Assembly: GCA_046328035.1 (NCBI GenBank)
Contig: JAXLXI010000005.1
Span: 310,001-374,000 of the forward strand
Length of the DNA stretch: 64,000 bases
Source: JBGASG01 sp046328035
GTDB taxonomy: Bacteria > Cyanobacteriota > Vampirovibrionia > Obscuribacterales > Obscuribacteraceae
Direction of reading: 5' to 3'
The translations under genes and the position numbers were made by a program. This document shows positions 16,343 through 23,852 of this stretch, one piece after another. Below the pieces are notes generated by a model. The model made no database searches and was not told where the DNA came from. It saw only the letters and a list, made by a program, of their open reading frames with translations. The first letter of the stretch is position 1; the number at the start of each line of letters is the position of its first letter.

Positions 16343-18433
16343 GTGATCGACTGCCCCATCTGCCACGTACCGAATGATGACGACGCGCGTTTTTGCGCCG
16401 AGTGCGGGCAGCGTCTGCAGCAACCGACCCCCCAGCCGGGGCCGCCGCCGGCGGTACCACCGGGCACTTTCACCGGCGCTTTCAATGCCATCAACAATCC
16501 GCAACCAACGCCCGGTCCTCAGGGAGCGCCCGGACCGGCGCCGCAACCGCAACCAGTAGCTGCGGCACCACAGCCTCAGCCCCAACCCCAACCACAGCCG
16601 GAAGCAGCACCACCTGCGGCGCAGCCGTTGCCGCCTCCAGGTCCCGGCAACAAATTGCATTCGCCGCTGCTCGGCGGCGCTCCGCCATCCGGCTCGGCAG
16701 GACCAGTGAGCAGTGAAAATCCCGAACTCGATAGGCTACGCCGCATGAGCAAAGACGAAGACAACCAACCAATGCCCGGTGCAGAGCCAGACCAGGGGCA
16801 CTCTTCACCACCGCGCAAACTGCGTTCGCCGCTTTTGGCGCAAGAAGAATTCGACGACGAGCCGGAAAATTTCGGCGGACCGCAAGGTAACACAGGCGGG
16901 TCGTCTTTCCCGCATCGTCAAAAGTCCGGACCGCTGCGCTCACCTTTGCTGGGCGGTGAGGATGAAACAGACCAGCCGCAGGCGAACGCCGGCGGTGGTA
17001 GCGCCCGTGGTGGCAAGATGCGTTCACCGCTTCTCGGTGGCGGTGGAGGCGAACCAGATTACAATGACTATCCCAGCGATGCCCCGCCCGCGCGCGGCGG
17101 ACAGACCGGCGGCAAGCCCAAACTGCGCTCCCGCATGCTCTCGGGCGGCGGCGGCGACGATTACGGCGGCGGCGGTGACTATTACGACGAAGAAGACGAC
17201 CCGTATGCCGACGAAGACAATCCGAACGTCTTGCGCTCCCCATTGCTGGCCGCCAAGCGCTCCACCGGCAGTCACGGCACATCGCCATCACCGGCGGTAC
17301 CACCACAACCTGCCGCGGCGCCGCAGGCAATCATGCCGCAACCTCCGGCACCGCAGCCGGTACCACAACCTCAGCCCGTAGCGCCGCCTGCGCCGCAGCC
17401 GATGTCGGCGCCTGTGCAACCGCCGTTGCCAGGTCAGCCACAGCCTCAAGCCTCCCAGCCGCAACCACCGGCACCGCAGCCGTCCGCATCTTCTCAAGGC
17501 GGCTGGGCTGGCGCCGGACAAGCAGGCGGACCGTCGGCTCCAGGACCGCGACCGGGGGGCGAACCGCTGCAAACCGACGCGGGCGCCAACCAGCCGCCGG
17601 CGGGCAAATTCCAGGGCACCGGCACCTGGTATTCCGACAAAGGCGGCGGCACCGCCGGCAGTGACCCGCAGGCGCTATCCGGACAACAACCTAACTATCC
17701 GACCAACACCGCCATGGGCAGCGGACCACTGTGGAACAACTCCGATACCAGTGTCTCCGGGCAGGGCAATGCGCTGCCTCTCGGCAATCCCTCACCCATG
17801 CCGGGGGCGGGACAGATGAACTCGCCAATGGGCAATGCCGGCGCACCGTCCGGTCTGGGCATGGGCAATCCGGCCGCCATGGGCGCACCGGTCGCTCCGC
17901 AGGCTCCGGCACCATCCTCTGAATATCCAGTCGAAGATTACTCTAAACTGCGCCGTCAACCCGGCGAACCGACCCCAGCCGCCAGCATCACAGCCGTGCC
18001 GCCCGCCGGCAAATCAAACACAGGCACAGGTCCATTGCCTCATCCAGGTGCCGGCGGATTTAAGGATGACGCCGACACCGCTCGTGGTGGCGGCAAGAGC
18101 GAAGCCAAGCCGTCCAAACGCACGGGTTCACGCCTGCTCAGCAACGTTGCCGAGGAAGGCGCGGATGAAGACGCATTCCCGACCAATAATCGCTTCAACC
18201 AGCGTTCAGGGCAGCCGATGCCAGGCACATCAGGCGAGTCGCCGGTTGCCAGCGGTGCCGCGCGCACCGTTCTCGGAGCGGTGGTCGCAGTCGTCTTGCT
18301 AATGAAAGGATATGCGGTAGTCACCTTTATGGGTACGCAGTTCTGGCAGTTCATGCCCTTCGTTGCAGATCAAATCGCCGGTCTGATCTTGCTGGTCGGA
18401 CTCTTGATTTATTGCTTCATGCCGCGCAATTAA
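16343..18433 (+). CDS. Zinc-ribbon protein with repeated SPLL motifs and C-terminal membrane anchor
   Basis: 696 residues starting at GTG, with AAGGAG eight bases upstream. The N-terminus is a zinc ribbon (CPICHVPNDDDARFCAECGQ). A long Pro/Gln/Gly-rich region follows, containing at least six short motifs of the form K/R-L-R-S-P-L-L (near residues 104, 159, 197, 225, 260 and 296; for example KLHSPLLGG, KLRSPLLAQ, KMRSPLLGG). Two hydrophobic helices end the protein (TVLGAVVAVVLLMKGYAVV; IAGLILLVGLLIYCFM). It would be a tail-anchored cytoplasmic protein. The repeated motif may be a docking or phosphorylation site, which is speculation. Function unknown. Confidence 0.7.
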   Translation: MIDCPICHVPNDDDARFCAECGQRLQQPTPQPGPPPAVPPGTFTGAFNAINNPQPTPGPQGAPGPAPQPQPVAAAPQPQPQPQPQPEAAPPAAQPLPPPGPGNKLHSPLLGGAPPSGSAGPVSSENPELDRLRRMSKDEDNQPMPGAEPDQGHSSPPRKLRSPLLAQEEFDDEPENFGGPQGNTGGSSFPHRQKSGPLRSPLLGGEDETDQPQANAGGGSARGGKMRSPLLGGGGGEPDYNDYPSDAPPARGGQTGGKPKLRSRMLSGGGGDDYGGGGDYYDEEDDPYADEDNPNVLRSPLLAAKRSTGSHGTSPSPAVPPQPAAAPQAIMPQPPAPQPVPQPQPVAPPAPQPMSAPVQPPLPGQPQPQASQPQPPAPQPSASSQGGWAGAGQAGGPSAPGPRPGGEPLQTDAGANQPPAGKFQGTGTWYSDKGGGTAGSDPQALSGQQPNYPTNTAMGSGPLWNNSDTSVSGQGNALPLGNPSPMPGAGQMNSPMGNAGAPSGLGMGNPAAMGAPVAPQAPAPSSEYPVEDYSKLRRQPGEPTPAASITAVPPAGKSNTGTGPLPHPGAGGFKDDADTARGGGKSEAKPSKRTGSRLLSNVAEEGADEDAFPTNNRFNQRSGQPMPGTSGESPVASGAARTVLGAVVAVVLLMKGYAVVTFMGTQFWQFMPFVADQIAGLILLVGLLIYCFMPRN

Positions 18434-18635
18434 TTTCCATCTTTATACAAATGATCAAATAGTTATCAACAACTGCCAGGGCAGGACCTTCTTGCATTTG
18501 TTAGATTTGTCCCCTTGAATTCACCAGTTTTGAGTGTGTTATAGTCGTGCCCTCTGGGATTGAGGACTTGTCATGAGTCCAATAGAGTGCCGTCTTCAAT
18601 TCCCAATACGATGCGCATAAAGAAAGGTGAGAAAA

Positions 18636-19913
18636 ATGGCATACCTGGCTAATGGGCGCACCAGCAAAAGATACACAGCCGCACTGGCTATCTTGGCGCT
18701 GGCTGGCACCATTACTCTGGCTCCGGTCGCGCAGGCGAAGCGGCTCTCGTTCGAGATGCCCACGTACGACAAATTGATTGAAAGCGCCGGACCCAGCACC
18801 AACGATGTCACCATAGATAGTAGCAAACCCGCCGGTGATACCAGCGGACCCATGCCAAACGTCTCCACAGGAGCTGCCCCTGCCGACGATCTGCGCCCGT
18901 TGACCCTCAATGGCGAGACCACGGCTGCCACCACCCCCGGTGAAGGCACTCTGCACGGCAACGTCAACACAGATACCTACGCAGCGAAAGACAATGCTGC
19001 GGGCACCGATCCAACGGCGCCCGCCTCAGGCAACAGCCAGTCCGTAGTGAGCAGCAAAAAAGCCAGCGACCTCGGCAAAAACAAACCGGTCGACGCCGGA
19101 CCGCTCGCTCTCAGAGAATCAGAAGACGAAGAGAATCAGAAGATCGAAAACGAACTGAGCGCAGAAAAAACTCAGTTGCAAGATCTGTGGCAAGCCACCA
19201 TTTTGCGCAACCCTGATATCCAATTCGTCATCAATAAGTTGCAACCCACTTCGGATCAATCGCACGCCACCGCCTACATGATGAAGGCGCTCGGACAAGC
19301 ATTGTTCGGAGTCCTGGCTGCCGCACCAATGCTGGCACCGACTCCCAGCCCGGCTATGTTCATGGGCAGCAACGCCGGCGCCAGCTTGCTGGCTAACCTT
19401 TTCTCCAGCCATGAAGCGAAGCAAGCGAAAAAATACGCGATTTCGCAAGAGCAAGCCACCATCCTATATAAGATCGTCCGCGACGTCGCCGACAAACTGG
19501 TCGAAAACTACCGCGACTACAAGAAAGAACAGACAGCGTTTGAGTCCGCCCAACAAGACTTCAATGACCTGCAGCGCATGGTCGCCGAGTCAAACATAAC
19601 TGTTGACCCGGCGAAAGCGATCGAAATGGAGTACACCCTCCGTAAAGCAAAACGCGATATCGAAGCCCTCGGCGAAAACATTCGCCGTGAGCGTCAAAGT
19701 CTTGTGGATTTAGCCGGAGCTGATGCAGTCAGCAAACTAGATCAGCAGTTGATAGCCGAGCGCAATATGCTCAAAAGCCTGGCAGGCGATCAGACCAATC
19801 CGGGAGCGCCGAACTCGATCAATCCTCAGCTGAACACCTCTCCCAACGTTCAAATCGGCACAAAGCCTGCCGTCGAGACAGAGAGCCAGAAAAAAATCCA
19901 TAAACCGATGTAG
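18636..19913 (+). CDS. Secreted protein of unknown function with C-terminal coiled coil
   Basis: About 425 residues. The ATG at 18636 has AAAGGTGAG at good spacing and is preferred over the GTG three codons earlier. A signal peptide (ALAILALAGTITLAPVAQA-K) leads into a low-complexity Ser/Thr/Ala region. A hydrophobic patch (LFGVLAAAPMLAPTPSPAMF) follows, then a strongly helical coiled-coil region (KAIEMEYTLRKAKRDIEALG). It might be a periplasmic structural protein, possibly with a TolC-like or adaptor-like helical hairpin. No family is recognised. Confidence 0.6.
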   Translation: MAYLANGRTSKRYTAALAILALAGTITLAPVAQAKRLSFEMPTYDKLIESAGPSTNDVTIDSSKPAGDTSGPMPNVSTGAAPADDLRPLTLNGETTAATTPGEGTLHGNVNTDTYAAKDNAAGTDPTAPASGNSQSVVSSKKASDLGKNKPVDAGPLALRESEDEENQKIENELSAEKTQLQDLWQATILRNPDIQFVINKLQPTSDQSHATAYMMKALGQALFGVLAAAPMLAPTPSPAMFMGSNAGASLLANLFSSHEAKQAKKYAISQEQATILYKIVRDVADKLVENYRDYKKEQTAFESAQQDFNDLQRMVAESNITVDPAKAIEMEYTLRKAKRDIEALGENIRRERQSLVDLAGADAVSKLDQQLIAERNMLKSLAGDQTNPGAPNSINPQLNTSPNVQIGTKPAVETESQKKIHKPM

Positions 19914-19971
19914 TCGTCGTTTCTTGTAAACGCAGGAGCTGCTGACAGGCGATCTGATCATTGGCTGTGGC

Positions 19972-19977
19972 TATAAT
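19972..19977 (+). promoter_or_regulatory. TATAAT -10 element before sppA
   Basis: A perfect TATAAT lies 26 bases before the sppA ATG. No convincing -35 is placed 16-18 bases upstream. Confidence 0.4.
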
Positions 19978-20003
19978 ACGGGCTGATTTCAGCTCGTGAG
20001 GTT

Positions 20004-20993
20004 ATGTATTTTATGCTGACTGACCGTCAGAGAATTTTGGCGTGGGCGCTGCTTGCCGCCTGTGTCGTCGCCATTCCGATGTCTTTGATCACGCGCCACA
20101 AAGGGCATGCAGAACGGGACGGCGACAGCAAATCCAAGCTCTCGATGATGGGCACAGATCATCTGTTGGTGCTGCGCATGGACGGCATGATCTACAACGA
20201 CGAGGCCAACTCTTCGTTCTTCGACCACAACTCACCCACTTACATACGCAAGAAGTTTCGCGAGGCGGCCAAAGACAAACACGTGAAAGGCATTTTGCTG
20301 CGCGTCAATTCTCCCGGCGGCACGGTGGCAATGAGCCAGGAGATCCTCGCGGCAGTACAGACCGCCCAGAAAGAGAAGATTCCCGTGGTCGTCTCGATGG
20401 GCGATGTGGCAGCATCAGGCGGCTATTACATTTCTTGCTCCGCCGATCGCATTTTTGCAGAACCCGGAACTCTCACCGGATCTATCGGTGTGATCATGCA
20501 TTTGCTCAACTTGAGCGAGATCGAAAAGAAAATCGGGGTCGAGCCCATGGTGGTGAAATCGGGCGTCTTCAAAGACATCGGCACCATGGATCGGCCGCCG
20601 ACTCCCGAAGAAAAAGCACTTTTGCAATCGATCATCATGGACAGCTATGACATGTTCGTCACTGCCATTTCCGAAGGGCGCAAAATGCCCAAAGAAGAGG
20701 TGCAGAAACTGGCTGATGGCCGTATCTACTCAGGGCGCCAGGCACTCGCTGCCAAGCTGGTGGATGAGTTGGGAGGCTATGAAGATGCGGAAGCGGCACT
20801 GCAGAAAATCGCGCGTGCACGTTTCAATGCCGGTGAAGACTATCAGATCGAAGACACCGCATCTTCGCTTGGGTTTCTTTCCGCACTCCTGAAATCATCG
20901 AGCAACATCGGCGCCGGGTCTCTGGTGCGCAGCGTGCTGCCAGAGTCGTTCTCGCCTCAGTTCCAGAATCAACCCATGTGGATCATGCATTAA
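20004..20993 (+). CDS. sppA: Signal peptide peptidase SppA
   Basis: 329 residues, the short (single-domain) SppA type. It is a membrane-bound serine peptidase that degrades cleaved signal peptides. An N-terminal TM helix (ILAWALLAACVVAIPMSLI) is followed by the S49 domain with RVNSPGGTV, the nucleophile Ser138 in DVAASGGYY and the Lys-containing KSGVFKD motif (185-191), which provides the Ser/Lys dyad. GTGAGG precedes the ATG. It is first in a tight run with the Yip1 gene and miaA. Confidence 0.93.
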   Translation: MYFMLTDRQRILAWALLAACVVAIPMSLITRHKGHAERDGDSKSKLSMMGTDHLLVLRMDGMIYNDEANSSFFDHNSPTYIRKKFREAAKDKHVKGILLRVNSPGGTVAMSQEILAAVQTAQKEKIPVVVSMGDVAASGGYYISCSADRIFAEPGTLTGSIGVIMHLLNLSEIEKKIGVEPMVVKSGVFKDIGTMDRPPTPEEKALLQSIIMDSYDMFVTAISEGRKMPKEEVQKLADGRIYSGRQALAAKLVDELGGYEDAEAALQKIARARFNAGEDYQIEDTASSLGFLSALLKSSSNIGAGSLVRSVLPESFSPQFQNQPMWIMH

Positions 20994-21005
20994 GGAGGTT
21001 CACAT

Positions 21006-21620
21006 ATGTCTGATTCGCTTTCACTCAATCCGACCCCGACACCACAGGTAGTGCAGAAGTCGCTGTGGATCGACACGTTTCTAGGGATTCTCGTCGCACC
21101 CAAGCAAACACTGCGCGCCATCTGCGACAGCGAGCCGGCCGGCTCGCAGTTTTCCGGTGCCTGCGTGACTGTGGCGCTGGTGTCTCTGCTGGCAGGTTTG
21201 CGCTCCGTCAGTCTGCGACATCCGGACGCGGCGGCCTTTACAATTCCGGGCGCTGTGATCGGCGGTCTGCTCACCTGGCTGGCTGCTTCCGGGGCAGTGG
21301 GACTGGCGGCGCTGGCGTTCGGGCAGCCACGCGAAAAATACAGCACGATTGTCGCCACAATGGGATGGAGTTTTTTGCCCTGGATTTTTGTCGGTCCGAT
21401 CGCTTGCCTCCACAATGCCATTGGACACGCCAGCGCTCTGCTCGTCTTGATACCCGCCATCTGGGTCTTCCTGCTGCAACTGGCAGCTATCAATGAAACC
21501 TTCAATCTCAGACTCTGGCAGACCCTTTGCCTGGCGGTAGTGGTGCCGCTTTTGATTGGCTTCACCCAGATGTCCCAGTTTTTGCAAACGCTGTGCGCTA
21601 TGTTCAGCGTCACCCGTTAG
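21006..21620 (+). CDS. Yip1-family membrane protein
   Basis: 204 residues with about five TM helices. The N-terminal TFLGILVAPKQTLRAICD pattern and helical core match the Yip1 domain superfamily, whose bacterial roles are unknown. A perfect AAGGAGG overlaps the end of sppA and supports the ATG. The miaA start lies five bases after its stop, so sppA, this gene and miaA are probably one operon. Confidence 0.75.
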   Translation: MSDSLSLNPTPTPQVVQKSLWIDTFLGILVAPKQTLRAICDSEPAGSQFSGACVTVALVSLLAGLRSVSLRHPDAAAFTIPGAVIGGLLTWLAASGAVGLAALAFGQPREKYSTIVATMGWSFLPWIFVGPIACLHNAIGHASALLVLIPAIWVFLLQLAAINETFNLRLWQTLCLAVVVPLLIGFTQMSQFLQTLCAMFSVTR

Positions 21621-21625
21621 TGACA

Positions 21626-22543
21626 ATGAAACCGCGCGTGATCGCTATTGTCGGACCCACTTGCACAGGGAAAACAGCCCTCAGCCTGCGCATTGCCGAG
21701 CAGTTGCCCGCGGAAGTGGTGGCGTGCGATTCACGAACGGTTTATCGCCGATTTGATATCGGCACCGCCAAGCCATCGAAAAGCGAACAAGCCCAGGTCC
21801 CCCACCATCTTTTAGATGTCGCCGAACCCGATGAGGTTTATACCGTCGCCCAGTATCGGGCGCAGGCGGGCGAGGCAATCAGGTCGATTGCGGCCCGGGG
21901 TAAATTGCCGCTGGTGGTCGGGGGTACAGGTTTTTACGCACGAGCCCTGCTGGAAGGATTGGTAATCCCTCAGGTTGCCCCTCAGCCGGAACTGCGCGCC
22001 CAGCTCAATCAGTTTGCCGAAGCCGAGGGCAACGATGCGCTGCATCGTCGGCTAAAAGAACTGGATCCGGTTACGGCGGAAAGGCTGAGCATCAACGACC
22101 GTTTTCGTGTCATCCGGGCGCTGGAGGTCACTCTTACTGCGGGCGCACCATTTTCTACGCTCACGCGCCGCGAGGATCCTCCATACGACACGACCTGGAT
22201 TGGGCTTACCGTCACGGATCGCGCCAAACTCGGCGACGCGATCGAAACACGCTTTCAACAGCAGCTGGCGGACGGACTGACGGCAGAGGTGCAGTCTCTC
22301 TACGACCAGTACGGCGCCAATCAGTCGGTAATGAACACTGTCAATTACAAAGAAATGGTCGAACATATTGAAGGGAAAATTTCTCTCGAGGAAGCCATCA
22401 GCCTCTGCACCCTGCACAACAGGCAGTTGGCACGCCGCCAACTGATCTGGTTCAGAGCCAACTCACTAATTAGATGGTTTGCTGTGGACGAACAGTCGCC
22501 TGCAGACCTTGCCTCCAGCGTCCTGCATCACATTGGTGCATAA
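21626..22543 (+). CDS. miaA: tRNA dimethylallyltransferase
   Basis: 305 residues from the ATG at 21626, which places the P-loop GPTCTGKT close to the N-terminus as in the family; the frame is open further upstream but overlaps the Yip1 gene. MiaA adds a dimethylallyl group to A37 of tRNAs that read UNN codons. Marks are VVACDSRTVYRRFDIGTAKP, PHHLLDV, VVGGTGFYARALLEGL and RRQLIWFR. Confidence 0.94.
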   Translation: MKPRVIAIVGPTCTGKTALSLRIAEQLPAEVVACDSRTVYRRFDIGTAKPSKSEQAQVPHHLLDVAEPDEVYTVAQYRAQAGEAIRSIAARGKLPLVVGGTGFYARALLEGLVIPQVAPQPELRAQLNQFAEAEGNDALHRRLKELDPVTAERLSINDRFRVIRALEVTLTAGAPFSTLTRREDPPYDTTWIGLTVTDRAKLGDAIETRFQQQLADGLTAEVQSLYDQYGANQSVMNTVNYKEMVEHIEGKISLEEAISLCTLHNRQLARRQLIWFRANSLIRWFAVDEQSPADLASSVLHHIGA

Positions 22544-22876
22544 GTCGCATCTATATATGCAGTTCGAAAACTCACTTCGCATGCCGGATTTGGCGCCAAT
22601 TTTGTTGCACAGCCAACACTTCCGCATCCGAGGCAAACTCGTGAAACGCACTCTGAATCGCCATTACAGAGATCTGATTCGATGAAATATTACTTTTCCG
22701 GAATTGATTTCGCTTTGAAACGTCCATTTGGAGCTATACTAATTGAGGGCAAAGTGTCGCCGCGAATCTATTGAAAGATTCAACCGTATTCAGAGTCAGG
22801 CATCCAAAGCCGATCGCAGAACCATACAAACCACTGCTACGTTTCGATGCCAAATCTCCGGTCCATATAAGAGCTG
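22544..22876. other. Gap with no supported gene
   Basis: 333 bases. Short open frames on both strands lack ribosome sites and family features. A TTGAAA and a TATACT occur at 22715 and 22735, but they are only 14 bases apart, too close for a standard promoter. Confidence 0.4.
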
Positions 22877-23203
22877 ATGAAGCAGACACGAGCACAAAAT
22901 GTTTGGAACGTAGCACTCCCCTGGAGCGACGGTTCGCTATCGGCGAAACTGTGGCAGAAAGGCAAACGCGTCATGGTCGGCGTGCCGGAGTTGGATATTC
23001 TTTGCACCGGCAAATCGCAGTCAGAAGCCGTGTTTCGCCTCTTCACCAATCTTTTGAAGTACTACAATCAACTCAAGGATCAAGCTGAACTGAGCGAGCG
23101 CGAACAGCAGCACATGAGCCTACTGAAGGACTGGGTCGAAGGCGTCGAGCGTCGTATGATGCAACGCGAAACAGCACCATTGACTCGGTTGCCGCTGCGC
23201 TAA
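22877..23203 (+). CDS. Small HicB-like protein
   Basis: 108 residues. The central part (KGKRVMVGVPELDILCTGKS followed by a helix, EAVFRLFTNLLKYYNQL) resembles the HicB-type fold, where a VPEL-x-G strand-turn is followed by a helix. No HicA-like toxin lies beside it and there is no obvious DNA-binding tail, so it may be a stand-alone regulator or unrelated. The C-terminal third is helical and charged. The ribosome site is weak. Confidence 0.5.
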   Translation: MKQTRAQNVWNVALPWSDGSLSAKLWQKGKRVMVGVPELDILCTGKSQSEAVFRLFTNLLKYYNQLKDQAELSEREQQHMSLLKDWVEGVERRMMQRETAPLTRLPLR

Positions 23204-23298
23204 ATCCGAATTGAACTTTTTCACCACGCCCAGCGTATACAAATTGTAGGACGCCAATTTTTGGCAGCGCCTCGCTGCCGAATTTATATAGAGTGGAT

Positions 23299-23715
23299 AT
23301 GAACGGCAATCCTCCTCCGTCTGTGCCGCAGATTTGCGCCATTGCTGCCACCTGGGCACTGCTCGCGGCAGCGGGTTCGGCATGGGCCGGTGAAACCGGC
23401 ACGGTGGCAAAAAGCGTCGAACCGGCAGACGAACTTACACCCTACAAATATGTGGGCAACAACTTCTCGCTCAAGTTTCACAAGCCTTCCTGTCCTTTTG
23501 CCAAGGCGATGTGGACGGGACATACCGAGTTGTTTCACTTCCGTAAAGATGCCATTGCGGCTAAATACGCCCCCTGCCGCTATTGCCTGCCGCCCTCGTG
23601 GACCAATGTCAACGCCACCATTCTGGCGCCCAAAACCCAGACGTCGCAGCCTGCCGGAGTTTCAGGTCAGACGTCCAGTCACTTAAATCAAACGGCCGCC
23701 CCGAAGTCCCCCTGA
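23299..23715 (+). CDS. Small secreted protein with Ada-like zinc-binding module
   Basis: About 138 residues; the ATG at 23299 or a GTG two codons earlier could start it. A signal peptide (ICAIAATWALLAAAGSAWA-G) precedes a single short module: VGNNFSLKFHKPSCPFAK, then AIAAKYAPCRYC. This matches the FHxxxC...A...Y-x-P-C-x-x-C pattern of Ada-type metal-binding domains found alone or joined to nucleases. Only three Cys plus a His are seen, which could bind zinc. The tail is Pro/Thr/Gln-rich. The role outside the cytoplasm is unknown. Confidence 0.62.
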   Translation: MNGNPPPSVPQICAIAATWALLAAAGSAWAGETGTVAKSVEPADELTPYKYVGNNFSLKFHKPSCPFAKAMWTGHTELFHFRKDAIAAKYAPCRYCLPPSWTNVNATILAPKTQTSQPAGVSGQTSSHLNQTAAPKSP

Positions 23716-23852
23716 GCTGCTCATAAAATACGGACCGAAGAAGCTTTACATCCGTGCATTTGAGCGTCTTTGCCCGGGAGTATATGACCAGCTTGGCTCT
23801 CCGGAAGTAAGGAGTGGTATAACCATCTCAGACACGACAGGGCGAGGAATAC

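Noticed and set aside
16491..17330. 279-codon minus-strand frame opposite the zinc-ribbon protein gene
   Set aside because: Arg/Ala/Cys-rich shadow of Pro/Gln repeats on the other strand; the plus frame has a zinc ribbon, TM helices and a strong ribosome site.
22715..22740. TTGAAA ... TATACT as a promoter
   Set aside because: The two hexamers are only 14 bases apart, too short for a standard sigma-70 promoter.
22877..23203. HicAB toxin-antitoxin module
   Set aside because: No HicA-like partner on either side; only a fold resemblance remains.
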